Positions 31,200-42,603 of a DNA stretch of 64,000 nt are shown here, piece after piece. Every line of letters starts with the position of its first letter. Positions within the stretch are counted from its first letter, which is position 1. The stretch spans positions 3,665,001 to 3,729,000 of the forward strand of contig JAWNZC010000473.1 of NCBI GenBank assembly GCA_035771165.1, in the 5' to 3' direction. This DNA comes from Paragorgia papillata (taxonomy: Eukaryota > Cnidaria > Anthozoa > Scleralcyonacea > Coralliidae). Position numbers and translations under genes: made by a program. Under the pieces are notes generated by a model. It searched no databases, was not told the origin of the DNA, and saw only the letters and a program-made list of their open reading frames with translations.

Positions 31200-34100
31200 T
31201 AGAGTGCAAGCTGCAGAGTTCAAGCTAAAGAGTGGAGAGTGAAGAGTGGAGAGTACAAGTTGCAGAGTGTAGACTACAAAGTGAAGACTGCAGAGTGGAA
31301 AGTACAAGCTGCAGAGTGTATACTGGAGAGTGAAGACTGCAGAGCCAGAGTGGAAAGTGCAGAGTACAGAGTGCAAGCTGCAGAGTGTAGAATGCGGAGC
31401 AGAGTGCAAGCTACGGATCGAGTGCAAGCGGCAGAGTGCAAGCTGCAGAGTGGAGAGTGGAGAGTGTAAGCTGCAGAGTGTATAGTGCAGAGTCAAAGCT
31501 GTAGAGTGCAAGCTGCAGAGTTCATGCTGCAGAGTGGAGAGTGAAGAGTGGAAAGTACAAGTTGCAGAGTGTAGACTACAAAGTGAAGGCTGCAGAGTGG
31601 AAAGTACAAGCTGCAGAGTGTATACTGCAGAGTGAAGACTGCAGAGCCAGAGTGGAAAGTGCAGAGTACAGAGTGCAAGCTGCAGTGTGTAGAATGCGGA
31701 GCAGAGTGCAAGCTACAGATCGAGTGCAAGCTGCAGAGTGCAAGCTGCAGAGTGCAAGCTGCAGAGTGCAAGCTGCAGAGTGGAGAGCGTAAGCTGCAGA
31801 GTGTATAGTGCAGAGTGCAAGCTGCAGAGTTCAAGCTGCAGAGTGGAGAGTGGAGAATGCACGCTGCAGAGTGTATAATGCAGAGTGCAGGCTGTAGAGT
31901 GCAAGCTGCAGAGTGCAAGCTGCAGAGTGCAAGCTGCAGAGTGCAAGCTGCATAGTGGAGTGTGGAGAGTTTAAGCTGCAGCGTGTATAGTGCAGAGTGC
32001 AAGCTGTTAGTGTGCAAGCTGCAGAGCGCAAGCTGCAGAGTGCAAGCTATAGAGTGCAAGCTGTAGAGCGCAAGCTGCAGAGTTCAAGCTGCCGAGTGGA
32101 GAGTGAAGAGTGGGGAGTGTAAGCTGCAGAGTGTATAGTGCAGAGTGCAGGCTGTAGAGTGCAGGCTGCAGAGTTCAATCTGCAGAGTGGAGAGTGAAGA
32201 GTGGAGAGTACAAGTTGCAGAGTGTAGACTACAAAGTGAAGACTGCAGTGTGGAAAGTACAAGCTGCAGAGTGTATACTGCAAAGTGAAGACTGCAGAGC
32301 CAGAGTGGAAAGTGCAAAGCACAGAGTGCAAGCTGAAGAGTGTAGAGTGCGGAGCAGAGTGCAAGATACAGAGTGCAAGCTGTAGAGTGCAAGCTGCAGA
32401 GTTCAAGCTGCAGAGTGGAGAGTGGAGAGTATAAGCTGCAGAGTGTATAGTGCAGAGTGCAAGCTGTAGTGTGCAAGCTGCAGAGCGCAAGCTGCAGAGT
32501 GCAAGCTGTAGAGTGCAAGCCGTAGAGCGCAAGCTGCAGAGTTCAAGCTGCCGAGTGGAGAGTGAAGAGTGGGGAGTGTAAGCTGCAGAGTGTATAGTGC
32601 AGAGTGCAAGCTGTAGAGTGCAAGCTGCAGAGTTCAAGCTGCAGAGTGGAGAGTGAAGAGTGGAGAGTACAAGTTGCAGAGTGTAGACTACAAAGTGAAG
32701 ACTGCAGAGTGGAAAGTACATGCTGCCGAGTGTATACTACAGAGTGAAGACTGCAGAGCCAGAGTAGAAAGTGCAGAGTACAGAGTGCAAGCTGCAGAGT
32801 GTAGAGTTCGGAGCAGAGTGCAAGCTACAGAGTGCAAGCTGTAGAGTGCAATCTGCATAGTGGAGTGTGGAGAGTTTAAGCTGCAGCGTGTATAGTGCAG
32901 AGTGCAAGCTGTTAGTGTGCAAGCTGCAGAGCGCAAGCTGCAGAGTGCAAGCTGTAGAGTGCAAGCTGTAGAGCGCAAGCTGCAGAGTTCAAGCTGCCGA
33001 GTGGAGAGTGAAGAGTGGGGAGTGTAAGCTGCAGAATGTATAGTGCAGAGTGCAGGCTGTAGAGTGCAGGCTGCAGAGTTCAATCTGCAGAGTGGAGAGT
33101 GAAGAGTGGAGAGTACAAGTTGCAGAGTGTAGACTACAAAGTGAAGACTGCAGTGTGGAAAGTACAAGCTGCAGAGTGTATACTGCGGAGTGAAAACTGC
33201 AGAGCCAGAGTGGAAAGTGCAAAGCACAGAGTGCAAGCTGCAGAGTGTAGAGTGCGGAGCAGAGTGCAAGATACAGAGTGCAAGCTGTAGAGTGCAAGCT
33301 GCAGAGTTCAAGCTGCAGAGTGGAGAGTGGAGAGTATAAGCTGCAGAGTGTATAGTGCAGAGTGCAAGCTGTAGTGTGCAAGCTGCAGAGCGCAAGCTGC
33401 AGAGTGGAGAGTGAAGAGTGGAGAGTACAAGTTGCAGAGTGTAGACTACAAAGTGAAGACTGCAGAGTGGAAAGTACATGCTGCCGAGTGTATACTGCAG
33501 AGTGAAGACTGCAGAGCCAGAGTAGAAAGTGCAGAGTACAGAGTGCAAGCTGCAGAGTGTAGAGTTCGGAGCAGAGTGCAAGCTACAGAGTGGAAGCTGT
33601 AGAGTGCAAGCTGCAGAGTTCAAGCTGCAGAGTGGAGAGTGAAGAGTGGAGAGTACAAGTTGCAGAGTGTAGACTACAAAGTGAAGACTGCAGAGTGGAA
33701 AGTATAAGCTGCAGAGTGTATATTGCAGAGTGAAGACTGCAGAGCCAGAGTGGAAAGTGCAGAGTACAGAGTGCAAGCTGCAGAGTGTAGAGTGCGGAGC
33801 AGAGTGCAAGCTACAGAGTGCAAGCTGTAGAGTGCAAGCTGCAGAGTTCAAGCTGCAGAGTTCAAGCTGCAGAGTGGAGAGTGGAGAGTATAAGCTGCAG
33901 AGTGTATAGTGCAGAGTGCAAGCTGTAAAGTGCAGGCTGCAGAGCGCAAGCTGCAGAGTGCAAGCTGTAGAGTGCAAGCTGCAGAGTGAAAGCTGTAGAG
34001 TGCAAGCTGCAGAGTTCAAGCTGCGGAGTGGAGAGTGTACGCTGCAGCGTGTATAGTGCAGAGTGCAAACTGTAGAGTGCAAGCTGCAGAGTTCAAGCTG

Positions 34101-35420
34101 CAGAGTGGAGAGCGAAGAGTGGAGAGTACAAGTTGCAGAGTGTAGACTACAGAGTGAAGACTGCAGAGTGGAGAGTACAAGCTGCAGAGTGTAGACTGCA
34201 GAGTGAAGACTACAGAGCCAGAGTGGAAAGTGCAGAGTACAGAGTGCAAGCTGCATAGTGTAGAGTGCGGAGCAGAGTGCAAGATACAGAGTGCAAGCTG
34301 TAGAGTGCAAGCTGCAGAGTTCAAGCTGCAGAGTGTATAGTGGAGAGTGCAAGCTGTAGTGTGCAAGCTGCAGAGCGCAAGCTGCAGAGTGCAAGCTGTA
34401 GAGTGCAAGCCGTAGAGCGCAAGCTGCAGAGTTCAAGCTGCCGAGTGGAGAGTGAAGAGTGGGGAGTGTAAGCTGCAGAGTGTATAGTGCAGAGTGCAAG
34501 CTGTAGAGTGCAAGCTGCAGAGTTCAAGCTGCAGAGTGGAGAGTGAAGAGTGGAGAGTACAAGTTGCAGAGTGTAGACTACAAAGTGAAGACTGCAGAGT
34601 GGAAAGTACATGCTGCCGAGTGTATACTGCAGAGTGAAGACTGCAGAGCCAGAGTAGAAAGTGCAGAGTACAGAGTGCAAGCTGCAGAGTGTAGAGTTCG
34701 GAGCAGAGTGCAAGCTACAGAGTGCAAGCTGTAGAGTGCAAGCTGCAGAGTTCAAGCTGCAGAGTGGAGAGTGAAGAGTGGAGAGTACAAGTTGCAGAGT
34801 GTAGACTACAAAGTGAAGACTGCAGAGTGGAAAGTATAAGCTGCAGAGTGTATATTGCAGAGTGAAGACTGCAGAGCCAGAGTGGAAAGTGCAGAGTACA
34901 GAGTGCAAGCTGCAGAGTGTAGAGTGCGGAGCAGAGTGCAAGCTACAGAGTGCAAGCTGTAGAGTGCAAGCTGCAGAGTTCAAGCTGCAGAGTTCAAGCT
35001 GCAGAGTGGAGAGTGGAGAGTATAAGCTGCAGAGTGTATAGTGCAGAGTGCAAGCTGTAAAGTGCAAGCTGCAGAGCGCAAGCTGCAGAGTGCAAGCTGT
35101 AGAGTGCAAGCTGCAGAGTGAAAGCTGTAGAGTGCAAGCTGCAGAGTTCAAGCTGCGGAGTGGAGAGTGTACGCTGCAGCGTGTATAGTGCAGAGTGCAA
35201 ACTGTAGAGTGCAAGCTGCAGAGTTCAAGCTGCAGAGTGGAGAGCGAAGAGTGGAGAGTACAAGTTGCAGAGTGTAGACTACAGAGTGAAGACTGCAGAG
35301 TGGAGAGTACAAGCTGCAGAGTGTAGACTGCAGAGTGAAGACTACAGAGCCAGAGTGGAAAGTGCAGAGTACAGAGTGCAAGCTGCATAGTGTAGAGTGC
35401 GGAATAGAGTGCAGGCTGCA
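31200..35420 (+). repeat. Diverged minisatellite subfamily with higher-order repeats
   Basis: This part carries a longer motif containing GTAGACTACAAAGTGAAGAC, then AGAGCCAGAGTGGAAAGTGC and GAGTGCGGAGCAGAGTGC. It occurs at about eleven places from 31,260 to 35,274. Within it, 33,441, 33,669 and 34,142 each have a partner exactly 1,132 bp downstream (34,573, 34,801 and 35,274), a tandem duplication that is not a multiple of 7. An earlier pair is offset by about 904 bp (32,004 and 32,908). Confidence 0.8.
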
Positions 35421-35616
35421 GAGTGTAGCAAAGTGGAGAGTATATAGTGTAGAGTGCAGAGTGTGGAGTGCAGAGAGAGTGGAGTGCAGAGAGTGTGGAG
35501 TGCAGGGAGAGTGGAGTGCAGAGAGTGTCGAGTGTATGGAGTGCAGTGAGTGTGGAGTGCAGAGTGTAGAGTGCAGGGTGTGAAGTGCAGAGAGTGTGGA
35601 GGTTTGAGAGTGTAGA

Positions 35617-36089
35617 GTGTATAATATTAAAATTCCAAAATACTCTAGGCCTAATTGTATATAATATGGTATTATGACATTAGAGTACTAAAGTGTTTAA
35701 ATTATAGTATTAGGGTTTATGAAATTTAATTTATAGTTTTTACATTACTCTTTTACTATTTTATAATAGGTTTGCAGAACTGCGTGAAGTGAAAAAAAAA
35801 GGAATGTGATATCTAAAACGATTTATGTTTTATTTACGCTATAGAACAGATTAATTGATTAACAAAAATTAATGACAAGAAACGAACTATTAAATTACGA
35901 AGATTAGGCGACGTTACGTATGCGAGACAATAAATAGATTGCCAATTCTCACTGAGATCAGCACCAATTATATATTGCAGACTATTTATTCGAGCGCCTT
36001 TACAGTATATATATATATATACCAACTAAAGTGTAAAAATAAAATGTATCAACCTTAAGTTATATTTTGTATGTGTTTTTGAATTTAAC
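35617..36089. other. AT-rich DNA between minisatellite and right palindrome array
   Basis: No gene seen. It contains a short (TA)n at 36,006-36,021. Confidence 0.6.
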
Positions 36090-36639
36090 ACACAATTTGT
36101 GTGCTGTAGAGTGTTTTACTTTGTTCTCTCAGATCACACAATTCGACGTGTTGTTTCTTGGCGTGATGTTTATTTTGGTGTGTTGTTTCTTGACGTGTTG
36201 TTTCTTGATGTGTTGTTTTTTATATGTGTTGTTTCTTGACGTGTTGTTTTCCGGACGTGTTGTTTTCTGGACGTGTTGTTTTGTTGACGTGTTGTTGCCT
36301 GACGTGTTGTTTCTTGATGTCTGACCAGTAATAACACGCCTGGCGTGTTCCTACAACACACTAGCATTGGCAACACGCCAAGACCGTGTTCAACACGCTT
36401 TTGGCGTGTCAACTGAGAGGACAAAACGGCGTGTTGTTTTGATAATGAAAAACACGCCAAATGCGTGTTTTAGTCAATATACAACACGTCAAAGGCGTGT
36501 TTTAAGCAGCACGTCTAACTACAACACGCCTAAAATACAACACGTCAAAAGTGTGTTCAACACACTTTCAGCGTGTCAACTGAGAGGACAAAACGGCGTG
36601 CTGTTTCGACACATTTGCAACACGCCAGGTTTTCTAGTG
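36090..36639. repeat. Right subterminal array of short palindromes
   Basis: GACGTGTTGTTTCTT-type units about 20 bp apart (36,150-36,320) change orientation at about 36,330 to AACACGCC / AACACGTC units. They end in the inverted counterpart of the left terminus. Composition and motif match 20,786-21,255. Confidence 0.7.
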
Positions 36640-37396
36640 TGATATTAGCCGCCTGAAGATTGAACAGTAAGCGGGTTTAAATTTCCTCACCATCAAGACC
36701 ATGCGAAATTCACAAATTATTTTGGTTAACAATCGTTTGAACCTCCATTCGAAAGAAAGCGTGGAAATCATCTCACTGCATCTCTTGGTACGACCACTGG
36801 GAACGACCAGGGCTCGCAGAATACACATACAGATTTAACACCTTGGGCTTGCAGCTGTCAACAAGGCTTTAGACTCTTACTCTGTGATTTAGAAATTCCA
36901 AAGAGGTTAGTTGATTACATTTACTATTTCAAAAAGCAAATCGAGACTTATCAGAGGCCTTCAATCAGGACGGTGACTTCTGTTTCTACGGCACAGTCTA
37001 TATATAGTATCGCACAACACTGAGGAAACCGAAGTGAATAAACATCGATTTGGGAATGCAGTCTGCCTTTCTTGAGAATTAACGTACACCTTGTCTTGTC
37101 ACAATAAAGTAATGTAAATCAGATTATAAAAACATTGTCTTTACGTGATTCAGTTTACTGTAAGTTATACTTTTGCCCTCGAAACACGTGATCAGCCCCA
37201 ACCAGGGTCTTTTCGCAGTGGCGAGCGGAGAAAAGAACCTGGGTACGAGGTTGTGTTCAGTGCTGTTACTTCTGGAATAATTTTATTGTTGTCATCAAAA
37301 GACCAGTTGTTGTCATCACAGGCCAGAAGTGGATGTGGTTCGTTCTCCATGGAAGAGTAGGCCATTGGCAAGCAGCGCTGATCCACAGTTGAGTCA

Positions 37397-38244
37397 TCCC
37401 TGGCCTATGTAATCGATAAAATTGATAATCGATAGAAATCGACATCAATGAACTACACGTAATTGTGATCGATTGGTGTTGATTGGTATTTGCAAAACTA
37501 AAGGGTTAAAAACAGAAACATTAATTGCTCAACAAAGTCTAAAACGTGTATAAATGTTTTGAATAGAATAGCAACGCATCAGATTTTTATTCTTCTCCCT
37601 TGCATGTTTTATCACACTGTGTGTGTTCACCTGTCAACTTCCTTGACTTCAAACTAGCCTACCCATTCAATGAGTGCCACACGCATTATCGTGGCACAAA
37701 AAGAGTTTGCTTGGAAAGGCAAATATATTACATAAATCTATGCACGCGCAAAAAAAGAAAAGAAAAGAAAGTACATGTAACAATGACTTATTGGTACGAG
37801 CGCATCTTAATGGACACATGTTATACTTGTAGGGTAAATATTTAAACTTAACCTTAAAATAGAACATGTTTTGATAGACAGTGCACACGCTTAGATGCCA
37901 ACGACTGTAAGAGTTTAATTAATTGTTACATGCTTTAATACTTAATCCAATATTGAAATACAGTTGACATTGTTTGCAGGGTGAGATCGACAATTCCATA
38001 TTTTCGGTGGTTTTTTGGGCTGACCGATGTCAGCTCAGCACAAAGAAACCTGGCATCTAGGCTCAAAAATTGATGACAAGCAATAGCAATCGATAGGCTT
38101 GGATAAGACCGATTTTTGTGACTGTAATTGGTTATCGATTGGTAAATACCAATGAATATATATCAATTAGATGATTGCTATCAATTGATATCGATTTATC
38201 GATTGGCTTTCCGATTATCGATTGCCATTGATTGCATAGGCCGG
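37397..38244. mobile_element. Inverted-repeat element rich in ATCGAT
   Basis: The left end CCCTGGCCTATGTAATCGAT and the right end (reverse complement CCCGGCCTATGCAATCAAT) match. GAGTCA lies outside both ends (37,391-37,396 and 38,245-38,250). The subterminal regions are packed with ATCGATT and its complement. No transposase is seen. The TSD length is uncertain. Confidence 0.6.
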
Positions 38245-38539
38245 GAGTCAACACTCGACAAATAATACAGCTGGATAAAAAGAAATTCTAAGCTAACATG
38301 TGAACTGGTACGTACTGTAGATAAATTTTTATAATATAATATATCTGTTACAAGGCCGAAATCAATGAAATAAACATTTTATAGTGTGAACTGAATTGTA
38401 ACTGTGAGAGCCGCAGAGACAAAGACATTTCAAATGCACAATTGCCTTAGATTATTAGTTATGACTTAGTAACGTTTAACTGGCAAATTCAGAGAGGCAA
38501 ATTCAATACATCAATACAATTTATATACGGGACCGCAGT

Positions 38540-38722
38540 AACTGGCACGCGGTGTCGCGGCTACCTTTGCCACTTCTCTTAAATTTTAGTTTGTATATGT
38601 GCATGTTTGTCTGTCGTTTAATTATGTATATATTTATTTGTGTGTAGGTATAAATATTCTTTATACACTGTTGGCAAAAATATAATAAATAAATAAATAA
38701 GTAAATAAATAAATAAATAAAT
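38540..38722 (+). repeat. Retroposon-like 3' end with (AAAT)n tail
   Basis: A plain AT-rich segment ends in TATACACTGTTGGCAAAAAT and about ten AAAT units (38,680-38,722). This looks like the 3' end of a truncated LINE or SINE; no coding remains. Confidence 0.4.
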
Positions 38723-39389
38723 TTATTTTGGGAATAAAAAAGTTCATCCTCACCGATGTTTTTTTCACCCTAGATATCTTTTGGCCCTTATTATGAAGAA
38801 GGTTTTTGCGTAAAAACCTTAACAAATAAAACGTGTTCTTATTTTTCGCATTTATGCAACCCTACCTGGAGCTTTGCAAATATCGAACTCTGAAAAACCT
38901 TGGTTAAACAAGACATCGCATACGCTTAAAGTATATTAGTTCACGATCACCTCCGTTTTCTTTGATGTACCGCGGTTGTTTATTTACAATAATTACTCCC
39001 AAACACGCATAAATCAAGTTAATGGCCCGGGCTAATATATATTAGCCCGGGGCAATTAACTTGATTTATGCATGCGTGGGTTGGGAAAATAAACGTTGAT
39101 CAATGGTCATGAATGTGATAAAGGATTTACCATCGCGACTGAAGTGTTTTTTTTAGACAAACTCTGTGATAACGAACTCAGTTTCTCAGTTTTCTTTGGC
39201 AACCTTGGTGATCCTCAACCTCGGTAACTACGTAAGTTATTTACCACGAGCCTTCGACCCTCGGTAAATAACTGACGTAGTTACCTCGGGTTCGGTAACT
39301 TACGTACTGTATACTACTTGATCAATCTAGAAACAACCTTGATTAACTAGCAGGTATTTGTTGCTAAAGATGCATTCTTTCTTTAACAT

Positions 39390-40045
39390 TATATGGCGAT
39401 GTTCGTGTGGTTAAATGGAGGAATTGCTCTGACCTGTGATTGGACAATAAAAATTGTAAAGCGGTGTAGATTTACATAATACTCCAACACTCTTTATATT
39501 AGATATCTATGAAATGCTAATAATAGAGACCGACAAATGCACAGTATTAAAACTATGTGGTTTTACTCGTAATATTAAAGAAAGATTGGTTTTCTGTTGT
39601 TTATGTATTGCTACGATCACTATAAAAATATTGGAAACTTAAATAAAGCATGAAAAAGATTTATGCATGGGACTGGTTTGTCTTGTCTAGACGTAGAGTA
39701 AAGTGCAGTTAAATAATTCACCATCATTATAGTTTAAGTCTTTGAATTTACACATACGTCGAAAGTCAAGACAGACCAGTCTCATTCATAAATCTTTTTC
39801 ATGCTTTATTTAAGCTCCTAATATTTTTATAGTGATCGTAGCAATACATAAACAGAAAACCAATATTTCTTTAATATTACGAGTAAAACCACATAGTTTT
39901 AATACTGTGCATTTGTCGGTCTCTAATATTAGTATTTTGATAGATATCTAACATAAAGAGTGTTGGAGTATTATGTAACTCTACACCGCTTTACTATTTT
40001 TATCATCCAATCACAGGTCGGAGCCACACGTGCGATGTTGTCTTC
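39390..40045. repeat. Fold-back element, copy II
   Basis: Full-length copy of the element at 1,766-2,425, with both arms and the GGACTGGTTTGTCTTGTC spacer. Confidence 0.75.
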
Positions 40046-40152
40046 AGCCATTTTGAATCTAATTATTTCTTTAATTTCGCGTATGCGCAAATATTTTTCC
40101 CACCTGTTGGTGAGACAGCAGAAACAAAACAAGCTCTCAACCAAGTTTGGTA

Positions 40153-40621
40153 CTACCATTTGCGTTCAAGCGTTTAGCGAATAACTGAAGTTGTTTTCGA
40201 GTTTTGAAACAAACGTCCAATGACAACTATACATTTGACAGATCAAATCAATGACGAAAGGGCGTGTAACTGCGTTGTTATTGCTTCCGTTTCAAGTTTC
40301 AACTTTGTGTTGATATTTTGTCACGGGTCACGGCAAGCATGGGATAAAAAATAAATGCGTTCGGCAGGTCTACCCTTATCAAACAATCTGCGTTCGCTAA
40401 TCATTCCAATGCTCACAATTTAAGCCAAAGACAAGTTATTCCAAGCAAGCGCTGCCGTGTGAAAAGAACGACGACAAGTATTGACAATGGAAAATTAACC
40501 CCCTATTCGTTATTGATTTGATCTGTCAAACGTATAGTTGTCATTGGACAACGTTTGTTTCAAAAGTTGAATACAATTAGTTACTCGTTAAATGCTCTAA
40601 ACGCTTGAACGCAAATGGTAG
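40153..40621. mobile_element. Mariner-like MITE, uninterrupted copy (469 bp)
   Basis: TIRs start CTACCATTTGCGTTCAAGCG on both sides, with arms of about 115 bp, and TA flanks both ends (40,151-40,152 and 40,622-40,623). It is non-coding. It is also the unoccupied version of the hAT target at 3,002-3,009. Confidence 0.78.
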
Positions 40622-41171
40622 TATCGAGTCATATTATGTTACCGAGATTAACGGGAGGGGCAGACAATCACAAGGCACATTTCCTTCTTCAAACGGGTGT
40701 CTTACTAGATTCCTGTGGATATGAACACAATTGCAAGGAGGAAGATGAGCCAGTACCCCAGGGGCAAAGCACTCCAAAAAAAGTGTACGAGACTTTCGGA
40801 CTTCCAAAAGTCCTTAGATTTTCCAATTGGACTTTCGGACTTGTGTGAATTTTTTGCGGACTTTTCCGAACTTTTTGTGAAAATTATTAACGATATTTTC
40901 TCTTTGTTTTTCATGTTCTGGTCGAGCTTTAAGTGAACCTGGGAAATAAAAAAGACGTAGGAGCCAAATGGGAGAATATCAAGGGGATTATGTTCATAAA
41001 AACAGTCAAAAAATATGTAAAATCGAGATTATAATCTCGATTATAATAGTTGGTAATACCCCAGTCCAAAATTTACATAGCTTTGCAGCCTGTAGACTTC
41101 AACGCAAGAAGTAATCTTCCATGCCTACTCGATTACCTTAGTATATATTGATTTTTTACAGGTATATAATT

Positions 41172-41297
41172 CGCTAAATGAATTTATGCAATAATAAAAT
41201 TAACCGCATGGCTGGTGTTTGTGTGTCTGTTCTATAGAGTATGGGTTCTAGGGTGGGGTGGTCGTCCAACCAGCGTCGAACGGATACGACGTCTGAA
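41172..41297 (+). repeat. YR-element direct repeat A, copy 2
   Basis: Matches 5,090-5,215 and 50,606-50,725. The LINE inserted immediately after CGACGTCTGA. Confidence 0.6.
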
Positions 41298-41298
41298 T

Positions 41299-42600
41299 GC
41301 CTCCTTACGCATTTACAACTGGAGGACACTGACGACCTTTCACCTCAAACCATTGCTGATCTGATCAACAACATCTTTCTTAAACCAATGGAAGATTACA
41401 ATCCCTTGAGTGATAACGATGTCAAGGCTCTTTTCCAGGATATCCCGTCGGATACCTCTGATGTTTATACTAATATTGCTACAGGCGAGTCTGTCTACAA
41501 CAAGCTTAGCGCGTTAAACTCCGCCAAAGCACCAGGACCGGACAATGTTCCGAACTGGATTCTAAAGGAAAATGCTAACATTCTTGCCTTACCAATCGCA
41601 GATATCAGCCTGAATGCTTCATTCTCCGAACAGTCTCTCCCTACAGCATGGAAACGAGCTAATATCACTCCAATCCCTAAGGAGAAACCTGTGCGGGATA
41701 TAAACAAGCACCTTAGACCAATGTCACAAACACCTGCTTTGTCCAAAGTAGCAGAAGAATTCATAGTCGAGAAGCATGTCGCTCCTGCTATCCTGAGTAT
41801 TATTGACCCTAACCAATTTGGTGGCATACCACGTTCATCGGCCACTCAAGCACTGATCAGCATGGTTCACTCATGGACAGAAGCCACTGACGGAAATGGT
41901 GGGCAGTCCGCGTTTTGTTATATGATTACCACAAAGCCTTCGATCTCAATTATCCAACTTAACATTCCTCTATATGTAAAGTACTGGGTCATTAACTTTT
42001 TGATGAATAGAGAGCAGCGTGTAAAACTCTCTAGGAACTCGGTTACTCAGAGTGGGGCCGAGTTCCTTCTGGCGTTCCCCAGGGAACTAAATTGGGACCT
42101 TGGCTGTTTTTATTAATGATTAATGACCTTACACCCAATCACGTGAACACTTGGAAATATATCGATGAGACTTCCATCTCTGAATCGGTACCCAAGCACT
42201 GTATCAGTAGAATCCAAGGAGCAGCTGACGATGTTCAGAAACGGTCAGATGAGAATCGACTCCAACTTAACATCTCAAAGTGCAAAGAACTAATAATTTA
42301 CTTTGGTAGAGGAAATCTTACCTTTCCGAGAGTGAGTCTCGGCAGTGGTGAACTCGAAATTGTACACCATGCCAGAAGTTTAGGGTTAACGATAAGTGAC
42401 GATCTTAGGTGGAACGAACACGTAAATTATATTATTAAGAAAGCAAATAAGCGTTTTTATTTTATAGTCCAGCGCGCTAAGGTTTCAGCTGATGATATTG
42501 TTTTGTTTTACACCACCTGCGTCAGGCCTGTGCTTGAATATAGTTTTCAAGTGTACCATTACGCCCTGCCAGTTTATCTGATGTGATTTAATTTTAATAA
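41299..42600 (+). pseudogene. 5'-truncated LINE reverse transcriptase (CR1/L2/jockey-like)
   Basis: Only the C-terminal part of ORF2 is present. In order I see KAPGPDNVPNWIL, LPTAWKRANITPIPK and LRPMSQTPALSKVAEEF, the early RT motifs, then DYHKAFDL (motif A, in a shifted frame near 41,925) and GVPQGTKLGPWLF (frame 2, about 42,072). The catalytic box follows as KYIDET, where the family usually has YxDD, and then LGLTISDDLRWNEHV. At least two frameshifts (about 41,920 and 42,065) and the altered active site make it inactive. The frame stops at 42,586, soon after LEYSFQVYHYALP, shorter than family proteins. The endonuclease is absent. A short 3' end (TTTTAATAAACTATC) leads straight into the octanucleotide array. 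Its insertion point corresponds to about 5,205-5,208 in copy I. Confidence 0.85.
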
Positions 42601-42603
42601 ACT

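Larger units (their letters stand above)
21741..35616. repeat. 13.9-kb minisatellite, 7/14-bp unit
   Basis: The basic unit is AGAGTGCAAGCTGC (14 bp), itself two related 7-mers (AGAGTGC + AAGCTGC). Common variants are AGAGTGG, AGAGTGTAAGCTGC and AGAGTGTATAGTGC. Variation is mostly by whole 7-bp steps. Because 14 is not a multiple of 3 and the unit lacks stop codons in every frame, all six frames stay open for hundreds of codons. The minus strand gives a Leu/Ser/Cys/Ala-rich 14-residue repeat and the plus strand a Cys/Gln/Ser-rich one. I do not treat these frames as genes. The ends (21,741-22,080 and 35,400-35,616) are more degenerate. Confidence 0.95.
20786..36639. mobile_element. Putative 15.9-kb TIR-bounded unit carrying a minisatellite
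   Basis: The left end reads CACTAGAAAACTTGACGTGTTG. The right end, reverse-complemented, reads CACTAGAAAACCTGGCGTGTTG. Immediately outside are TGATATTAGCCGAGCTG (20,769-20,785) and TGATATTAGCCGCCTG (36,640-36,655), a 16/17-bp imperfect direct repeat. Both ends carry arrays of ACACGTCAACGTGTTG-like short palindromes. The interior is a 13.9-kb minisatellite plus AT-rich DNA. No transposase gene is visible, so if mobile it is non-autonomous. The superfamily is unknown: the long direct repeat does not fit common cut-and-paste families. That the ends belong to one element is inference from end matching. Confidence 0.6.
38919..41297. repeat. Segmental duplication SD1, copy II
   Basis: Collinear with 1,297-5,215 but lacking the hAT insertion, so it records the ancestral arrangement. 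It contains the hairpins, the fold-back (39,390-40,045), the mariner-like MITE and the first YR direct repeat. It ends at the LINE insertion. Confidence 0.85.

Noticed and set aside
21741..35616. Dozens of long ORFs (up to 822 codons) on both strands
   Set aside because: They are read-through of a stop-free 14-bp repeat in all frames, overlap one another massively, and show no frame-specific constraint by eye.
21741..35616. CRISPR-like array
   Set aside because: Repeats are 7/14 bp with no unique spacers of regular length, and the context is a metazoan genome.
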